DNA of 15,256 bases, from assembly GCA_049296695.1 (NCBI GenBank), contig JBAQSX010000086.1, positions 1 through 15,256 of the forward strand. The letters are read 5' to 3'. Origin of the DNA: UBA10906 sp049296695 (GTDB lineage Bacteria > Pseudomonadota > Gammaproteobacteria > Methylococcales > Methylomonadaceae). Below, one piece after another: positions 5,253-12,598 of this stretch (position 1 is the first letter of the stretch; every line of letters begins with the position of its first letter). The notes under the pieces are model-generated. The model searched no databases. It was not told the origin of the DNA and saw only the letters and a list, made by a program, of their open reading frames with translations. The position numbers and the translations under genes are program-made.

Positions 5253-6299
5253 ATGACCAATAATTATAAGGATGACTCCGCGCATTATTTAATCAGCACG
5301 GTGGCAAAACGTTCGGGCGTTAAATCTGATTTAGTCAGAGCATGGGAACGGCGTTATCAGGCAGTTTCGCCTGAGCGCACAGCGGGTGGGCATCGGCTTT
5401 ATACTGAGCAAGATATTGTGCGTTTGCGCTTATTGAATGAAGCCACCCAACAGGGTCATAGTATTAGTCGCATTGCCCGTTTTTCTTTAGAAGAACTTTT
5501 GGCTTTAGTAGAAACTGAGCAAACTCAGCCTGCTAGTCTTATCAATATCGCTCCCAGTAAAACGACTACACCCAGTCCTGCACCAGCCACTACGCCACCT
5601 ATTAATGGTAAGCGTCAATTACTGGTCGATAGTTATATGGAGAAATGCTACGGCTCAGTGTTGGAGTTTAATGCGAAAGAATTAGAAGCGCATTTTGAAA
5701 ACGCGATTGTGGAGTTAGGCTGTGAAGCCTTTATTGAATCGCTGTTGACACCGTTGCTCACCCAAATTGGCGACCGTTGGAAAACAGGCGAATTGCGCCC
5801 GATTCATGAACACATGGCATCGGCGGTGATTCGTTCGTTGACTTATATTTTGCGTAATAATAATCCTTGTGCAAAACACGCACCGAGCATGATTGTCAGT
5901 ACCCCGATAGGGCAATTACATGAATTAGGCGCGTTACTTGCCGCTATCATGGCGGAAATGAAAGGCTGGCAAGTGACTTATTTAGGTGCAAGTCTACCCG
6001 CTGAAGAGATTGCCGCCGCTGTGCGTTATACAGGCTCATTGGCAGTGACTATTAGCATTAGTTTTAGTAACGATGACCATGTGATTCATAAAGAATTGCG
6101 TAAATTACGCAAACTCATTGGCAACGATATTGCCATTTTGGTAGGTGGCAGAGCGGCGTGTCATTATGAAGCGGTACTCGATGAGATTGGCGTGTTAAAA
6201 CTGCAAAGCTATCAACATTTTTACGATATTTTGGCTGAATTAGCGGCAAAAGCCTTGACTAATCGCCCCGATAGCCGTGATTCATCGGCTACACCCTAA
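5253..6299 (+). CDS. CarH/LitR-like MerR-family B12 photoreceptor regulator
   Basis: This protein of 348 residues joins a MerR winged helix (about 12-85, with VRAWERRYQAVSPERTAGGHRLY) through a Thr/Pro-rich linker (about 88-120) to a cobalamin-binding four-helix bundle and a Rossmann-like B12 domain. The light-sensing signature W-x9-EH is complete (Trp 176, Glu 186, His 187). The lower-ligand motif is QLHELG: His 223 is kept, but the usual Glu/Asp is Gln 221. The residue after the Trp is Lys 177, where Thermus CarH has the His that binds cobalt after illumination. A late GG (about 298) fits the B12 fold. In this family the AdoCbl-bound tetramer represses DNA in the dark and falls apart in light. 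An in-frame ATG at 5235 would add six residues; 5253 is preferred because it lies further from the promoter and has AAAGAAA before it. Operators upstream suggest control of itself and the divergent genes. Confidence 0.88.
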   Translation: MTNNYKDDSAHYLISTVAKRSGVKSDLVRAWERRYQAVSPERTAGGHRLYTEQDIVRLRLLNEATQQGHSISRIARFSLEELLALVETEQTQPASLINIAPSKTTTPSPAPATTPPINGKRQLLVDSYMEKCYGSVLEFNAKELEAHFENAIVELGCEAFIESLLTPLLTQIGDRWKTGELRPIHEHMASAVIRSLTYILRNNNPCAKHAPSMIVSTPIGQLHELGALLAAIMAEMKGWQVTYLGASLPAEEIAAAVRYTGSLAVTISISFSNDDHVIHKELRKLRKLIGNDIAILVGGRAACHYEAVLDEIGVLKLQSYQHFYDILAELAAKALTNRPDSRDSSATP

Positions 6300-6313
6300 C
6301 GTTGACAGTCCAT

Positions 6314-6363
6314 AAGTGAGTCACTAGACTGCTCTTTTTCAAGTCTTTAGTGCCTCACCGCTT
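6314..6363 (+). other. Imperfect hairpin ending at the SemiSWEET start codon
   Basis: GTGAG, CACTA and GACT (6318-6330 region) pair in order with AGTC, TAGTG and CTCAC (6342-6358 region) around a 12-nt loop with small bulges. The 3' arm ends at the ATG at 6364 and there is no following T run, so it is a poor terminator. It may limit ribosome access to a gene that has no visible Shine-Dalgarno. Confidence 0.4.
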
Positions 6364-6651
6364 ATGCCCACATTTGCCAACTTATTCAGCCCCGATGTCA
6401 TCGGCTATCTTGCCGCTATTCTCACTACCAGTTCTTTTCTGCCTCAAGCCATTAAAACCCTGCAAACTAAAGATACTGCCGCGCTGTCGCTGGGTATGTA
6501 CAGCTTATTTACGCTAGGGGTATTTTGTTGGTTAATCTATGGCATTATTATTGCCAACAAAGCCATAGTTTTCGCTAATGCCATTACCTTTTTACTTGCC
6601 GCGTTAATTTTGTCTTTTAAAATCTATAACCTGATTCATAAACGCGAATAG
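6364..6651 (+). CDS. SemiSWEET/MtN3 PQ-loop sugar transporter
   Basis: The 95-residue product has the length and three-helix layout of SemiSWEETs (helices about 12-30, 42-62 and 67-87), which dimerise to move sugars across the inner membrane by facilitated diffusion. The PQ-loop is clear: FLPQAIKTLQTKDTAALS with Pro 27 and Gln 28, followed by the conserved polar loop. Helix 2 has a Trp and helix 3 an Asn where the family lines its sugar pocket. It begins 64 bp after the regulator stop, with a hairpin in between and no clear ribosome site. A terminator follows. Whether it shares a transcript with the regulator is uncertain. The substrate cannot be told from sequence. Confidence 0.88.
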   Translation: MPTFANLFSPDVIGYLAAILTTSSFLPQAIKTLQTKDTAALSLGMYSLFTLGVFCWLIYGIIIANKAIVFANAITFLLAALILSFKIYNLIHKRE

Positions 6652-6652
6652 T

Positions 6653-6677
6653 GGCAAATCACTAAATAATATTTGCC
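6653..6677. repeat. GGCAAAT/ATTTGCC inverted repeat, copy 1
   Basis: GGCAAAT (6653-6659) and ATTTGCC (6671-6677) flank an 11-nt loop directly after the SemiSWEET stop. The same arms recur at 12508-12525, 15029-15048 and partly at 15071-15086 with 4-nt loops, always between genes. Confidence 0.6.
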
Positions 6678-6723
6678 TTATTTAGTTGCAATTGCTTAAT
6701 GGCTGTAATTGATAAGGCTTTTT
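6675..6723 (+). terminator. Terminator after the SemiSWEET gene
   Basis: GCCTTAT (6675-6681) pairs with ATAAGGC (6712-6718), followed by five T (6719-6723). An inner stem, CAATT (6689-6693) with AATTG (6707-6711), is separated by a one-sided 7-nt bulge. It shares bases with the GGCAAAT repeat, so the two hairpins could compete. Confidence 0.55.
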
Positions 6724-6780
6724 AGCGCGAAACAGATTAAAATGACCCTATTGTTAAATTGTTTTTTACTTTGTTGAATT

Positions 6781-7536
6781 ATGACTTATTGTGTTGCTGC
6801 CTCTATAGATGAAGGTTTTATTTTAGTTTCCGATTCAAGAACCAACGCTGGTATTGATAATGTCAGTACCCACGGCAAAATGCACGTTTTTAATACCAAT
6901 TATGATCGCAAGATTATTTTGCTGTGCGCGGGTAATTTGGCGACCACGCAAGCCGTGTTAGAACAACTGCACCGTGATAAGCTGAAAAATGCCAAAATCA
7001 ATGTTAATAATGTGGAGTGTTTATCGGAGGCGGCGGCTTATTTAGGTCAAGTCAGTGTCGACAAACAAAATCAACACATTAATGCTCAAGGTTTATCGGC
7101 TTTCAATGTCTCAGCAACTTTTATTTTAGCGGGGCAAATTGGCAATGAACCCCATGCGGTGTATATGGTGTATTCAGAAGGCAATAGCATCACCACTTCA
7201 GCGCATACGCCTTTTTTGCAAATCGGTGAAAATAAATACGGTAAACCGATTTTAGATAGATTCCTACGTTTAAACACACCACTCGATGAAGCGGCGCGGT
7301 GTTGTTTGGTGTCTATGGATTCGACCATGCGTAGTAATGCCAGTGTTGGCGCGCCTGTGGAATTATTAATTTATCGCAAAAACAGTTTTAGCTTAGAAAA
7401 CTACTATTGTTTTGATGATGATGATGATTATATGTTGCAACTGCGGCGCAACTGGGAAACCAAACTCAAAGAAGCCATCGCGGCTTTGCCCGTACTCAGC
7501 AAAGAATTTGCGCGTACCATTCGCGCTGAATTGTAA
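6781..7536 (+). CDS. Anbu proteasome-like N-terminal nucleophile hydrolase
   Basis: This 251-residue protein matches the bacterial proteasome homologue Anbu (predicted proteasome-type protease). After Met removal Thr 2 would be the catalytic nucleophile. Asp 18 (in VSDSRTNAG) and Lys 33 (in HGKMHVF) complete the expected triad, and CAGNLATTQ follows at 49-57. Near the C-terminal part, SMDSTMRSN and VGAPVELLIY are typical of the family. Anbu forms ring or helical assemblies; its substrates are not settled. It is usually beside transglutaminase-like, alpha-E and ATP-grasp genes. None is here; instead it is 4 bp from an MFS transporter. A run of five GAT codons (7413-7427) encodes five Asp in a row, a local slippage-prone repeat. 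No good ribosome site precedes the ATG. Confidence 0.92.
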   Translation: MTYCVAASIDEGFILVSDSRTNAGIDNVSTHGKMHVFNTNYDRKIILLCAGNLATTQAVLEQLHRDKLKNAKINVNNVECLSEAAAYLGQVSVDKQNQHINAQGLSAFNVSATFILAGQIGNEPHAVYMVYSEGNSITTSAHTPFLQIGENKYGKPILDRFLRLNTPLDEAARCCLVSMDSTMRSNASVGAPVELLIYRKNSFSLENYYCFDDDDDYMLQLRRNWETKLKEAIAALPVLSKEFARTIRAEL

Positions 7537-7540
7537 TGCT

Positions 7541-8845
7541 ATGCAACCCAGCCCCACGTTGGTTTTTGAGAAACAACTGTATCGTAAGTTAGATAAACGC
7601 TTACTACCGTTTTTGCTCAGTCTCTACATAGTGGCGTATCTTGATAGAGTCAATATCAGTTTTGCCAAGCTGACCATGTCAGCACAATTAGCCTTTGATG
7701 ACAGTATTTACGCTTTAGGCGCGGGTATTTTTTTCATTGGCTATTTTCTGTTTGAAATCCCTAGTAATTTAATATTGCAACGCGTAGGCGCGAGGCTGTG
7801 GATTGCACGCATTATGATTATTTGGGGTTTGCTTTCAGCATTAACCGCTTTTGTACAATCAGCCCAACAGTTTTATGCAGTGCGCTTTTTTTTAGGTGTG
7901 GGCGAAGCGGGGTTTTTTCCGGGGATTATTTTTTATTTAACCCATTGGTATCCAGCGCAACGCAGAGCCAAAGCCACTGCACTGTTTATGACCGCCGTTG
8001 CCCTAGCAGGTGTCATTGGTAGCCCTTTATCTGGCGCGATTATGCAGTATTTGCAAGGTTTCGCTAACCTCGCTGGCTGGCAGTGGTTGTTTTTACTCGA
8101 AGCCGCGCCAGCTTTAGTATTAGGCGTTGTAGTGGTCTTTTATTTGCATGATAGTCCAACAACTGCGCCGTGGTTAGATGATACTGAAAAACGTTATTTA
8201 TTAACGCAACTGCGCCTAGAAACCGAGCAAAAGCAACGCTCAGCGCAACATATTTCAGGACTTGGGCAAGTATTTTGCAATGCTCAAGTCTGGTTACTGA
8301 GTTTGATTTACTTTGCCATTGTCATGGGGCTGTATGGCATTTCTTTTTGGTTACCGCAATTAATTAAGAACTTAGGCACTAACAGCTTAGGACAAATTGG
8401 TTGGTTAGCGGCAATTCCTTATGCGTGCGCCGCTATAGGCATGGTTTTCATTGCGCATTCTTCAGACAAACGCCATGAACGCCGCTGGCATTTAGTGCTA
8501 TGTACCTTAGTGGCTAGCTTGAGCTTAGTATTAAGTGCTTGCTTTGCAGATTCATTATTTTGGGCGATGCTGGCTTTATCACTGGCTTGTACCGCTGTTT
8601 TATCGGCACTATCGATATTTTGGACATTGCCAACGGCTTTTTTAAGTAGCACAGCGGCGGCGGCAGGCATTGCTTTTATTAATGCCAGCGGCAATTTAGC
8701 GGGTTATTGCAGTCCCTTCATGGTGGCATGGTTGCAAAGCCTAACAGGAACACTGCAAAGCGGTTTGTACTTTTTAGCCTTTTGCTTAAGTATTGCCGCT
8801 TGTTTGTTGTTATGGATACTCCGTCCCGCGACTACCCACGCTTGA
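7541..8845 (+). CDS. MFS transporter, anion:cation symporter (ACS) family
   Basis: The 434-residue product has about 12 membrane helices. The N-terminus, KLDKRLLPFLLSLYIVAYLD then RVNISFA, is the hallmark of ACS-family major facilitators. RVGARLWIARIMIIWG matches the helix 2-3 loop, and FFLGVGEAGFFPGIIFYLTHWYP follows in helices 4-5. ACS members import organic anions such as tartrate, glucarate, galactarate or phthalate by proton symport; the substrate here is unknown. The frame is open upstream from 7412, but that part overlaps the Anbu gene and encodes an artefactual poly-Met. The ATG at 7541, 4 bp after the Anbu stop, gives the normal family N-terminus and implies translational coupling, since no clear ribosome site is present. 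No strong terminator follows, only a weak 5-bp hairpin (8871-8886). Confidence 0.92.
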   Translation: MQPSPTLVFEKQLYRKLDKRLLPFLLSLYIVAYLDRVNISFAKLTMSAQLAFDDSIYALGAGIFFIGYFLFEIPSNLILQRVGARLWIARIMIIWGLLSALTAFVQSAQQFYAVRFFLGVGEAGFFPGIIFYLTHWYPAQRRAKATALFMTAVALAGVIGSPLSGAIMQYLQGFANLAGWQWLFLLEAAPALVLGVVVVFYLHDSPTTAPWLDDTEKRYLLTQLRLETEQKQRSAQHISGLGQVFCNAQVWLLSLIYFAIVMGLYGISFWLPQLIKNLGTNSLGQIGWLAAIPYACAAIGMVFIAHSSDKRHERRWHLVLCTLVASLSLVLSACFADSLFWAMLALSLACTAVLSALSIFWTLPTAFLSSTAAAAGIAFINASGNLAGYCSPFMVAWLQSLTGTLQSGLYFLAFCLSIAACLLLWILRPATTHA

Positions 8846-8922
8846 AGTTTTCACACACATAATAATAACACGCTGAATTCACAGCGGTTTCACCTTCTTT
8901 TATCACCTTTTAGGATTTAATT

Positions 8923-11433
8923 ATGCCTCATAGACGTTTTGACAAAAGTAAACCCAAAGCACATATCACCGCCTTGCCTGATTTAGGTATGGATAAAGAG
9001 CATTTGGAAGCCGATTTTCAACGTTATTACGGTCATCGTTTAGGACGTGATGAGTATTGTTGCTCTCTCAACTATGCTTATGAAGCCCTTTCACTGGCCA
9101 TTAGCGATCGTTTAACCGAACGTTGGAAAAGAACCTATAACGCCTACAAACAAACCGACAGCAAACGTGCCTGTTATTTGTCGATGGAATTTTTAATGGG
9201 CAGAACCTTAAGCAATGCCATGTTGAACTTAGGCGTTGATGATGTGGTTGCACAGGCCATGTACGACTTAGGGCTAGACTTAGAAGAACTGGTCGAAAAT
9301 GAACCCGACGCAGGTTTAGGTAATGGCGGTTTGGGTCGATTAGCCGCGTGTTTTATTGACAGTTGCGCCACCTTGCAATTACCTGTAATTGGTTATGGCT
9401 TGCGTTATGAATATGGCATGTTCTCGCAAAGCATCGCCAATGGCGAACAAATTGAAAAACCCGACCATTGGTTACGCAATGGCAATGTTTGGGAAATTGA
9501 ACGCTTAGAATACAAACAACGCATTAAATTCTGTGGCAGAACCGAGCGTCATGTGGATGAGTTTGGTCATACTCACGTCACTTGGCTCGATACCCAAGAC
9601 GTATTTGCCGTACCCTTTGACACGCCAGTCCCCGGTTATCAAAACGGCACAGTCAACACCTTGCGTTTATGGAAAGCCACCGCCACCGATGAATTCAATT
9701 TGCAAGAATTCAACGCGGGTGATTATGCTGAATCGGTTGCCGCAAAAAACACCGCTGAAAATATCACTATGGTGTTATATCCCAACGATGCCAACGAAAA
9801 CGGTAAAGCCCTGCGCTTGCGTCAACAATACTTACTGGCATCGGCTAGCTTGCAAGACGTTATGGAAACATGGGTGGGTCGTCATGGACTTAATTTTGAT
9901 GATTTTGCCGCTAAAAACTGTTTTCAATTAAACGACACTCATCCCAGTATTGCCGTGGCTGAGTTAATGCGTTTATTAATGGATAGTTATGGTTTGACTT
10001 GGGAAAAAGCGTGGAAAATTACGCGTAGCACGATGGCTTATACTAATCACACCTTATTACCTGAAGCTTTAGAACGCTGGTCAGTTAATTTATTCAAATG
10101 GTTATTACCGCGTTTAATGGAAATCATTTTTGAAATTAACGCCCATTTCTTAGCCGAAGTCTCTGCGCATTGGCCAGGGGATAAAGCACGTTTAGCTAGA
10201 ATGTCTTTAATTGAAGAAGGACATGAACAATATGTGCGTATGGCGTATTTAGCCATAGTGGGTAGTTATTCGGTCAATGGCGTAGCCGAACTGCATTCTA
10301 AATTATTGCAACAAGGTTTATTCCGTGATTTTTATGAATTATGGCCCACTAAGTTTAATAATAAAACTAATGGTGTTACCCCACGTCGTTGGTTAGCGTC
10401 TTGCAATCCTGAATTAGCCACTTTAATTACTGAAACTATCGGTGATGGTTGGTTGACTGATTTATCGTTATTAAAGAAATTAGAATTATTTGCCGACGAT
10501 AAAGATTTTCAACAACGTTGGTACAAAGGTCAACAAGATGCCAAACAACGTTTAATTGAATTCAAAAAACAAGAATTAGACATAGATTTAAACGTCAATG
10601 CCTTATTTGATGTTCAAGTCAAACGTATTCACGAATACAAACGTCAGTTATTAAATGTACTGCATGTGATTCATTTATATGACCGTATTAAACGCGGTGA
10701 TATAACTAACTGGACTGACCGTTGCGTATTAATTGGAGGTAAAGCAGCACCGGGTTATTTCATGGCAAAACGCATTATTAAATTAATTAATAATGTCGCT
10801 GAAGTCATTAATAATGACCCCGAAGTGGGTGACAAATTAAAATTGATTTTCTTGCCTAATTATAGAGTTTCGGCAATGGAAAAAATTTGTCCCGGTGCGG
10901 ATTTATCTGAGCAGATTTCCACTGCGGGTAAAGAAGCCTCAGGTACGGGTAATATGAAATTCATGATGAATGGTGCGATTACCATTGGTACTTTAGACGG
11001 CGCGAATATTGAAATTCGTGAAGAAGTGGGCGATGATAATTTCTTCTTATTCGGATTAACTGAAACCGAAGTAGAAGAATTACGTCATCACTATAATCCT
11101 ATGGCAATAGTTGCCCAAGATGAAGATTTGCAACGCGTATTGGGATTATTAGAATGCGGTCACTTTAATCAATTTGAACCCAATATTTTTGATGATGTGA
11201 TTAATTCTATTAAAAGCCCCCATGATGCGTGGATGACCATTGCTGATTTCCGTAGTTTTATTGATGCGCAAAAACGCGTCGAAGCGGCGTATCGTGATAA
11301 AGCGCGTTGGACGAAAATGAGTATTTTAAATTGCGCTAACAGTGGTAAATTCTCAACTGATAGAACCATTGCCGAATACAATAATGATATTTGGAAATTA
11401 ACGCCTGTTTCAGTCGATAATATTTATCGTTAA
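8923..11433 (+). CDS. glgP: Glycogen/maltodextrin phosphorylase
   Basis: The enzyme releases glucose-1-phosphate from the non-reducing ends of alpha-1,4-glucans, using pyridoxal phosphate in the cytosol. The 836 residues cover the full family length. The N-terminal domain has YLSMEFLMGR (85-94) and the Gly-rich ENEPDAGLGNGGLGRLAACF (126-144). KTNGVTPRRW (481-490) and VKRIHEYKRQLLN (566-578) are family signatures. The PLP site is EASGTGNMKFMMNGA with the Schiff-base Lys 679, followed by TLDGANIEI. AGGA 7 nt before the ATG supports the start. Two strong terminators follow, so it ends its transcript. Other glycogen genes are absent from the window. Glycogen versus maltodextrin preference cannot be told here. 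Confidence 0.97.
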   Translation: MPHRRFDKSKPKAHITALPDLGMDKEHLEADFQRYYGHRLGRDEYCCSLNYAYEALSLAISDRLTERWKRTYNAYKQTDSKRACYLSMEFLMGRTLSNAMLNLGVDDVVAQAMYDLGLDLEELVENEPDAGLGNGGLGRLAACFIDSCATLQLPVIGYGLRYEYGMFSQSIANGEQIEKPDHWLRNGNVWEIERLEYKQRIKFCGRTERHVDEFGHTHVTWLDTQDVFAVPFDTPVPGYQNGTVNTLRLWKATATDEFNLQEFNAGDYAESVAAKNTAENITMVLYPNDANENGKALRLRQQYLLASASLQDVMETWVGRHGLNFDDFAAKNCFQLNDTHPSIAVAELMRLLMDSYGLTWEKAWKITRSTMAYTNHTLLPEALERWSVNLFKWLLPRLMEIIFEINAHFLAEVSAHWPGDKARLARMSLIEEGHEQYVRMAYLAIVGSYSVNGVAELHSKLLQQGLFRDFYELWPTKFNNKTNGVTPRRWLASCNPELATLITETIGDGWLTDLSLLKKLELFADDKDFQQRWYKGQQDAKQRLIEFKKQELDIDLNVNALFDVQVKRIHEYKRQLLNVLHVIHLYDRIKRGDITNWTDRCVLIGGKAAPGYFMAKRIIKLINNVAEVINNDPEVGDKLKLIFLPNYRVSAMEKICPGADLSEQISTAGKEASGTGNMKFMMNGAITIGTLDGANIEIREEVGDDNFFLFGLTETEVEELRHHYNPMAIVAQDEDLQRVLGLLECGHFNQFEPNIFDDVINSIKSPHDAWMTIADFRSFIDAQKRVEAAYRDKARWTKMSILNCANSGKFSTDRTIAEYNNDIWKLTPVSVDNIYR

Positions 11434-11444
11434 TTATTAGCTTT

Positions 11445-11475
11445 AAAAAAGGTGTTGAGCTTCAACACCTTTTTT
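11445..11475. terminator. Bidirectional-looking terminator after glgP
   Basis: GGTGTTGA (11451-11458) and TCAACACC (11462-11469) form a perfect 8-bp stem with a 3-nt loop, flanked by six A (11445-11450) and six T (11470-11475). It lies 12 bp after the glgP stop. Confidence 0.9.
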
Positions 11476-11534
11476 GTATTACAAACTTGTTAATGCTCTA
11501 ACAATTAAAGATATAGTAGTTTCAGTTAATATAA

Positions 11535-11570
11535 CGACTGCCAGTCCTCTAAGGACTGGCAGTCGTTTTT
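11535..11570 (+). terminator. Second, stronger terminator, 14-bp stem
   Basis: CGACTGCCAGTCCT (11535-11548) pairs perfectly with AGGACTGGCAGTCG (11552-11565) around a CTA loop, extended by AA and TT, and followed by five T. No gene lies between it and the first terminator. TTGTTA (about 11487) with GATATA 17 bp later could be a promoter for a very short RNA ending here, or the hairpin may simply back up the first. Confidence 0.85.
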
Positions 11571-11614
11571 ATATGCAATATTGAATTGAAAATATTATAT
11601 TTTTATTACCACAA

Positions 11615-11645
11615 AATTGATAATCTTTAAAATAAAGATTCAATT
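11615..11645. other. AT-rich hairpin upstream of the lipoprotein gene
   Basis: AATTG (11615-11619) plus AATCTTT (11622-11628) pair with AAAGATT (11634-11640) plus CAATT (11641-11645), a 12-bp stem with a 2-nt bulge. It lies about 40 bp before the lipoprotein start. Function unknown; apart from this, the region 11571-11686 is very AT-rich with no gene. Confidence 0.4.
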
Positions 11646-11686
11646 AGTCTATTATAAATTTGAATACTAAATTTTAGGCATATTTT

Positions 11687-11932
11687 ATGAAAAAAATATT
11701 GATTATCTTACCTCTATTATTAAGTGCTTGTGCTTATGAAGTACAACCTTATCTTCCTAGTGTCACAGTAACGCCACCACCTCGACCGCGCCCCTATTAT
11801 CCCAATACTTATCAGCAACCCAATTATAACTATCAGCCCTATAGTAAACCCCGTTATGAACGACACGGTGATAGCGGACATCATAATCATGGCAGACATA
11901 AAGGTTGGTCTAAACACGAACATGATGATTAA
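11687..11932 (+). CDS. Small His/Pro/Tyr-rich lipoprotein
   Basis: The 81-residue protein starts with a short lipoprotein signal, MKKILIILPLLLSAC, with lipobox LSAC and Cys 15 as the lipidation site. The mature part of 67 residues has no membrane helix. Its middle is rich in Pro, Tyr and Asn (about 25-57). Its end is rich in His with Asp, Gly and Lys (about 59-81), including GHHNHGRHKGW and KHEHDD. Such tails often bind divalent metals, so a periplasmic or surface metal-binding role is possible but unproven. AGG lies 9 nt before the ATG. It stands alone between terminators, so it is probably monocistronic. The family is not recognised. Confidence 0.75.
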   Translation: MKKILIILPLLLSACAYEVQPYLPSVTVTPPPRPRPYYPNTYQQPNYNYQPYSKPRYERHGDSGHHNHGRHKGWSKHEHDD

Positions 11933-11966
11933 GTGTAAACATTAATATTTAAATAATGAGAGAGTC

Positions 11967-11994
11967 GCTATTGCTATAATAGCTTTTTATTTTT
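11967..11994 (+). terminator. Terminator hairpin overlapping a TATAAT promoter motif
   Basis: GCTATT (11967-11972) pairs with AATAGC (11978-11983), followed by the U-rich TTTTTATTTTT (11984-11994), which fits termination after the lipoprotein gene. The same bases contain TGCTATAAT (11972-11980), a perfect extended -10 element that would start trmL transcription near 11987. Both uses are plausible. Confidence 0.55.
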
Positions 11995-12014
11995 ACCCGT
12001 TTAACTTAATTAAT

Positions 12015-12485
12015 ATGTTTCATATTGTTTTATACGAACCCGAAATCCCTGCTAATACGGGTAATATTATTCGTTTGTGCGCCAATGCGGGAATGCAATT
12101 GCATTTAATTAAACCCTTAGGTTTTGATTTAGACGATAAAAAATTGCGCCGGGCAGGTTTGGATTATCATGAATGGGTAGCCGTTAAAGTACATGAGTCT
12201 TTAAGCGATTTTATGACGACTAGTAAACCTGAAAGATTATTTGCTTTAACGACTAAAGGACAGCGTTTATTTACTAAAGCTGAGTTTCAAGCAGGTGATG
12301 CGTTATTATTCGGGCCTGAAACGCGTGGCTTACCTACTCAAATATTGGCTGAATTAGGTGTAGATAATTGTTTATATTTGCCCATGCAAGCCAATAGCCG
12401 CAGTTTGAATTTATCCAATACCGTAGCGGTGGTTTTATATGAAGCGTGGCGACAACAAGATTTTGCAGGGGCGTTATTTAAATAA
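12015..12485 (+). CDS. trmL: tRNA (cytidine/uridine-34-2'-O)-methyltransferase TrmL
   Basis: TrmL methylates the ribose of wobble base 34 in tRNA-Leu isoacceptors using S-adenosylmethionine, in the cytoplasm. The 156-residue product is the usual length and is a SPOUT (trefoil-knot) enzyme. The N-terminus, VLYEPEIPANTGNIIRLCAN, is nearly diagnostic. KLRRAGLDYHEW follows at about 44-55. The knot motifs are LLFGPETRGLP (about 96-106) and LPMQANSRSLNLSN (about 121-134), then AVVLYEAWRQ. No Shine-Dalgarno is visible before the ATG, and a promoter motif lies 35 bp upstream. A hairpin repeat separates it from the converging acyltransferase gene. Confidence 0.96.
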   Translation: MFHIVLYEPEIPANTGNIIRLCANAGMQLHLIKPLGFDLDDKKLRRAGLDYHEWVAVKVHESLSDFMTTSKPERLFALTTKGQRLFTKAEFQAGDALLFGPETRGLPTQILAELGVDNCLYLPMQANSRSLNLSNTVAVVLYEAWRQQDFAGALFK

Positions 12486-12502
12486 CTGAGGTTATGCAGT
12501 AG

Positions 12503-12529
12503 AAAAGGGCAAATTATTATTTGCCTTTG
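12503..12529. repeat. GGCAAAT repeat copy 2, likely bidirectional terminator
   Basis: GGCAAAT (12508-12514) and ATTTGCC (12519-12525) with a TATT loop are flanked by A-rich and T-rich sequence on either side. It lies in the convergent gap of trmL and the acyltransferase gene, so it may stop transcription both ways. The T runs are short. Confidence 0.55.
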
Positions 12530-12598
12530 TTGCACAACATCATGGTCATGCTTGAAACTATTAACTCTGCGTAACTTCAGTTAAATAATCCAGCGCAT

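Noticed and set aside
7412..7540. Upstream extension of the MFS frame starting with five Met
   Set aside because: It overlaps the Anbu gene and merely reads its GAT repeat in another frame; the family N-terminus begins at 7541.
7852..7857. TGTACA inside the MFS gene (and again at 13045-13050)
   Set aside because: Both are single hexamers in coding sequence without 11-bp repeats or a promoter, so chance matches.
9533..9931. 132-codon frame inside glgP
   Set aside because: It is a shifted frame within a clear full-length phosphorylase gene, with no ribosome site.
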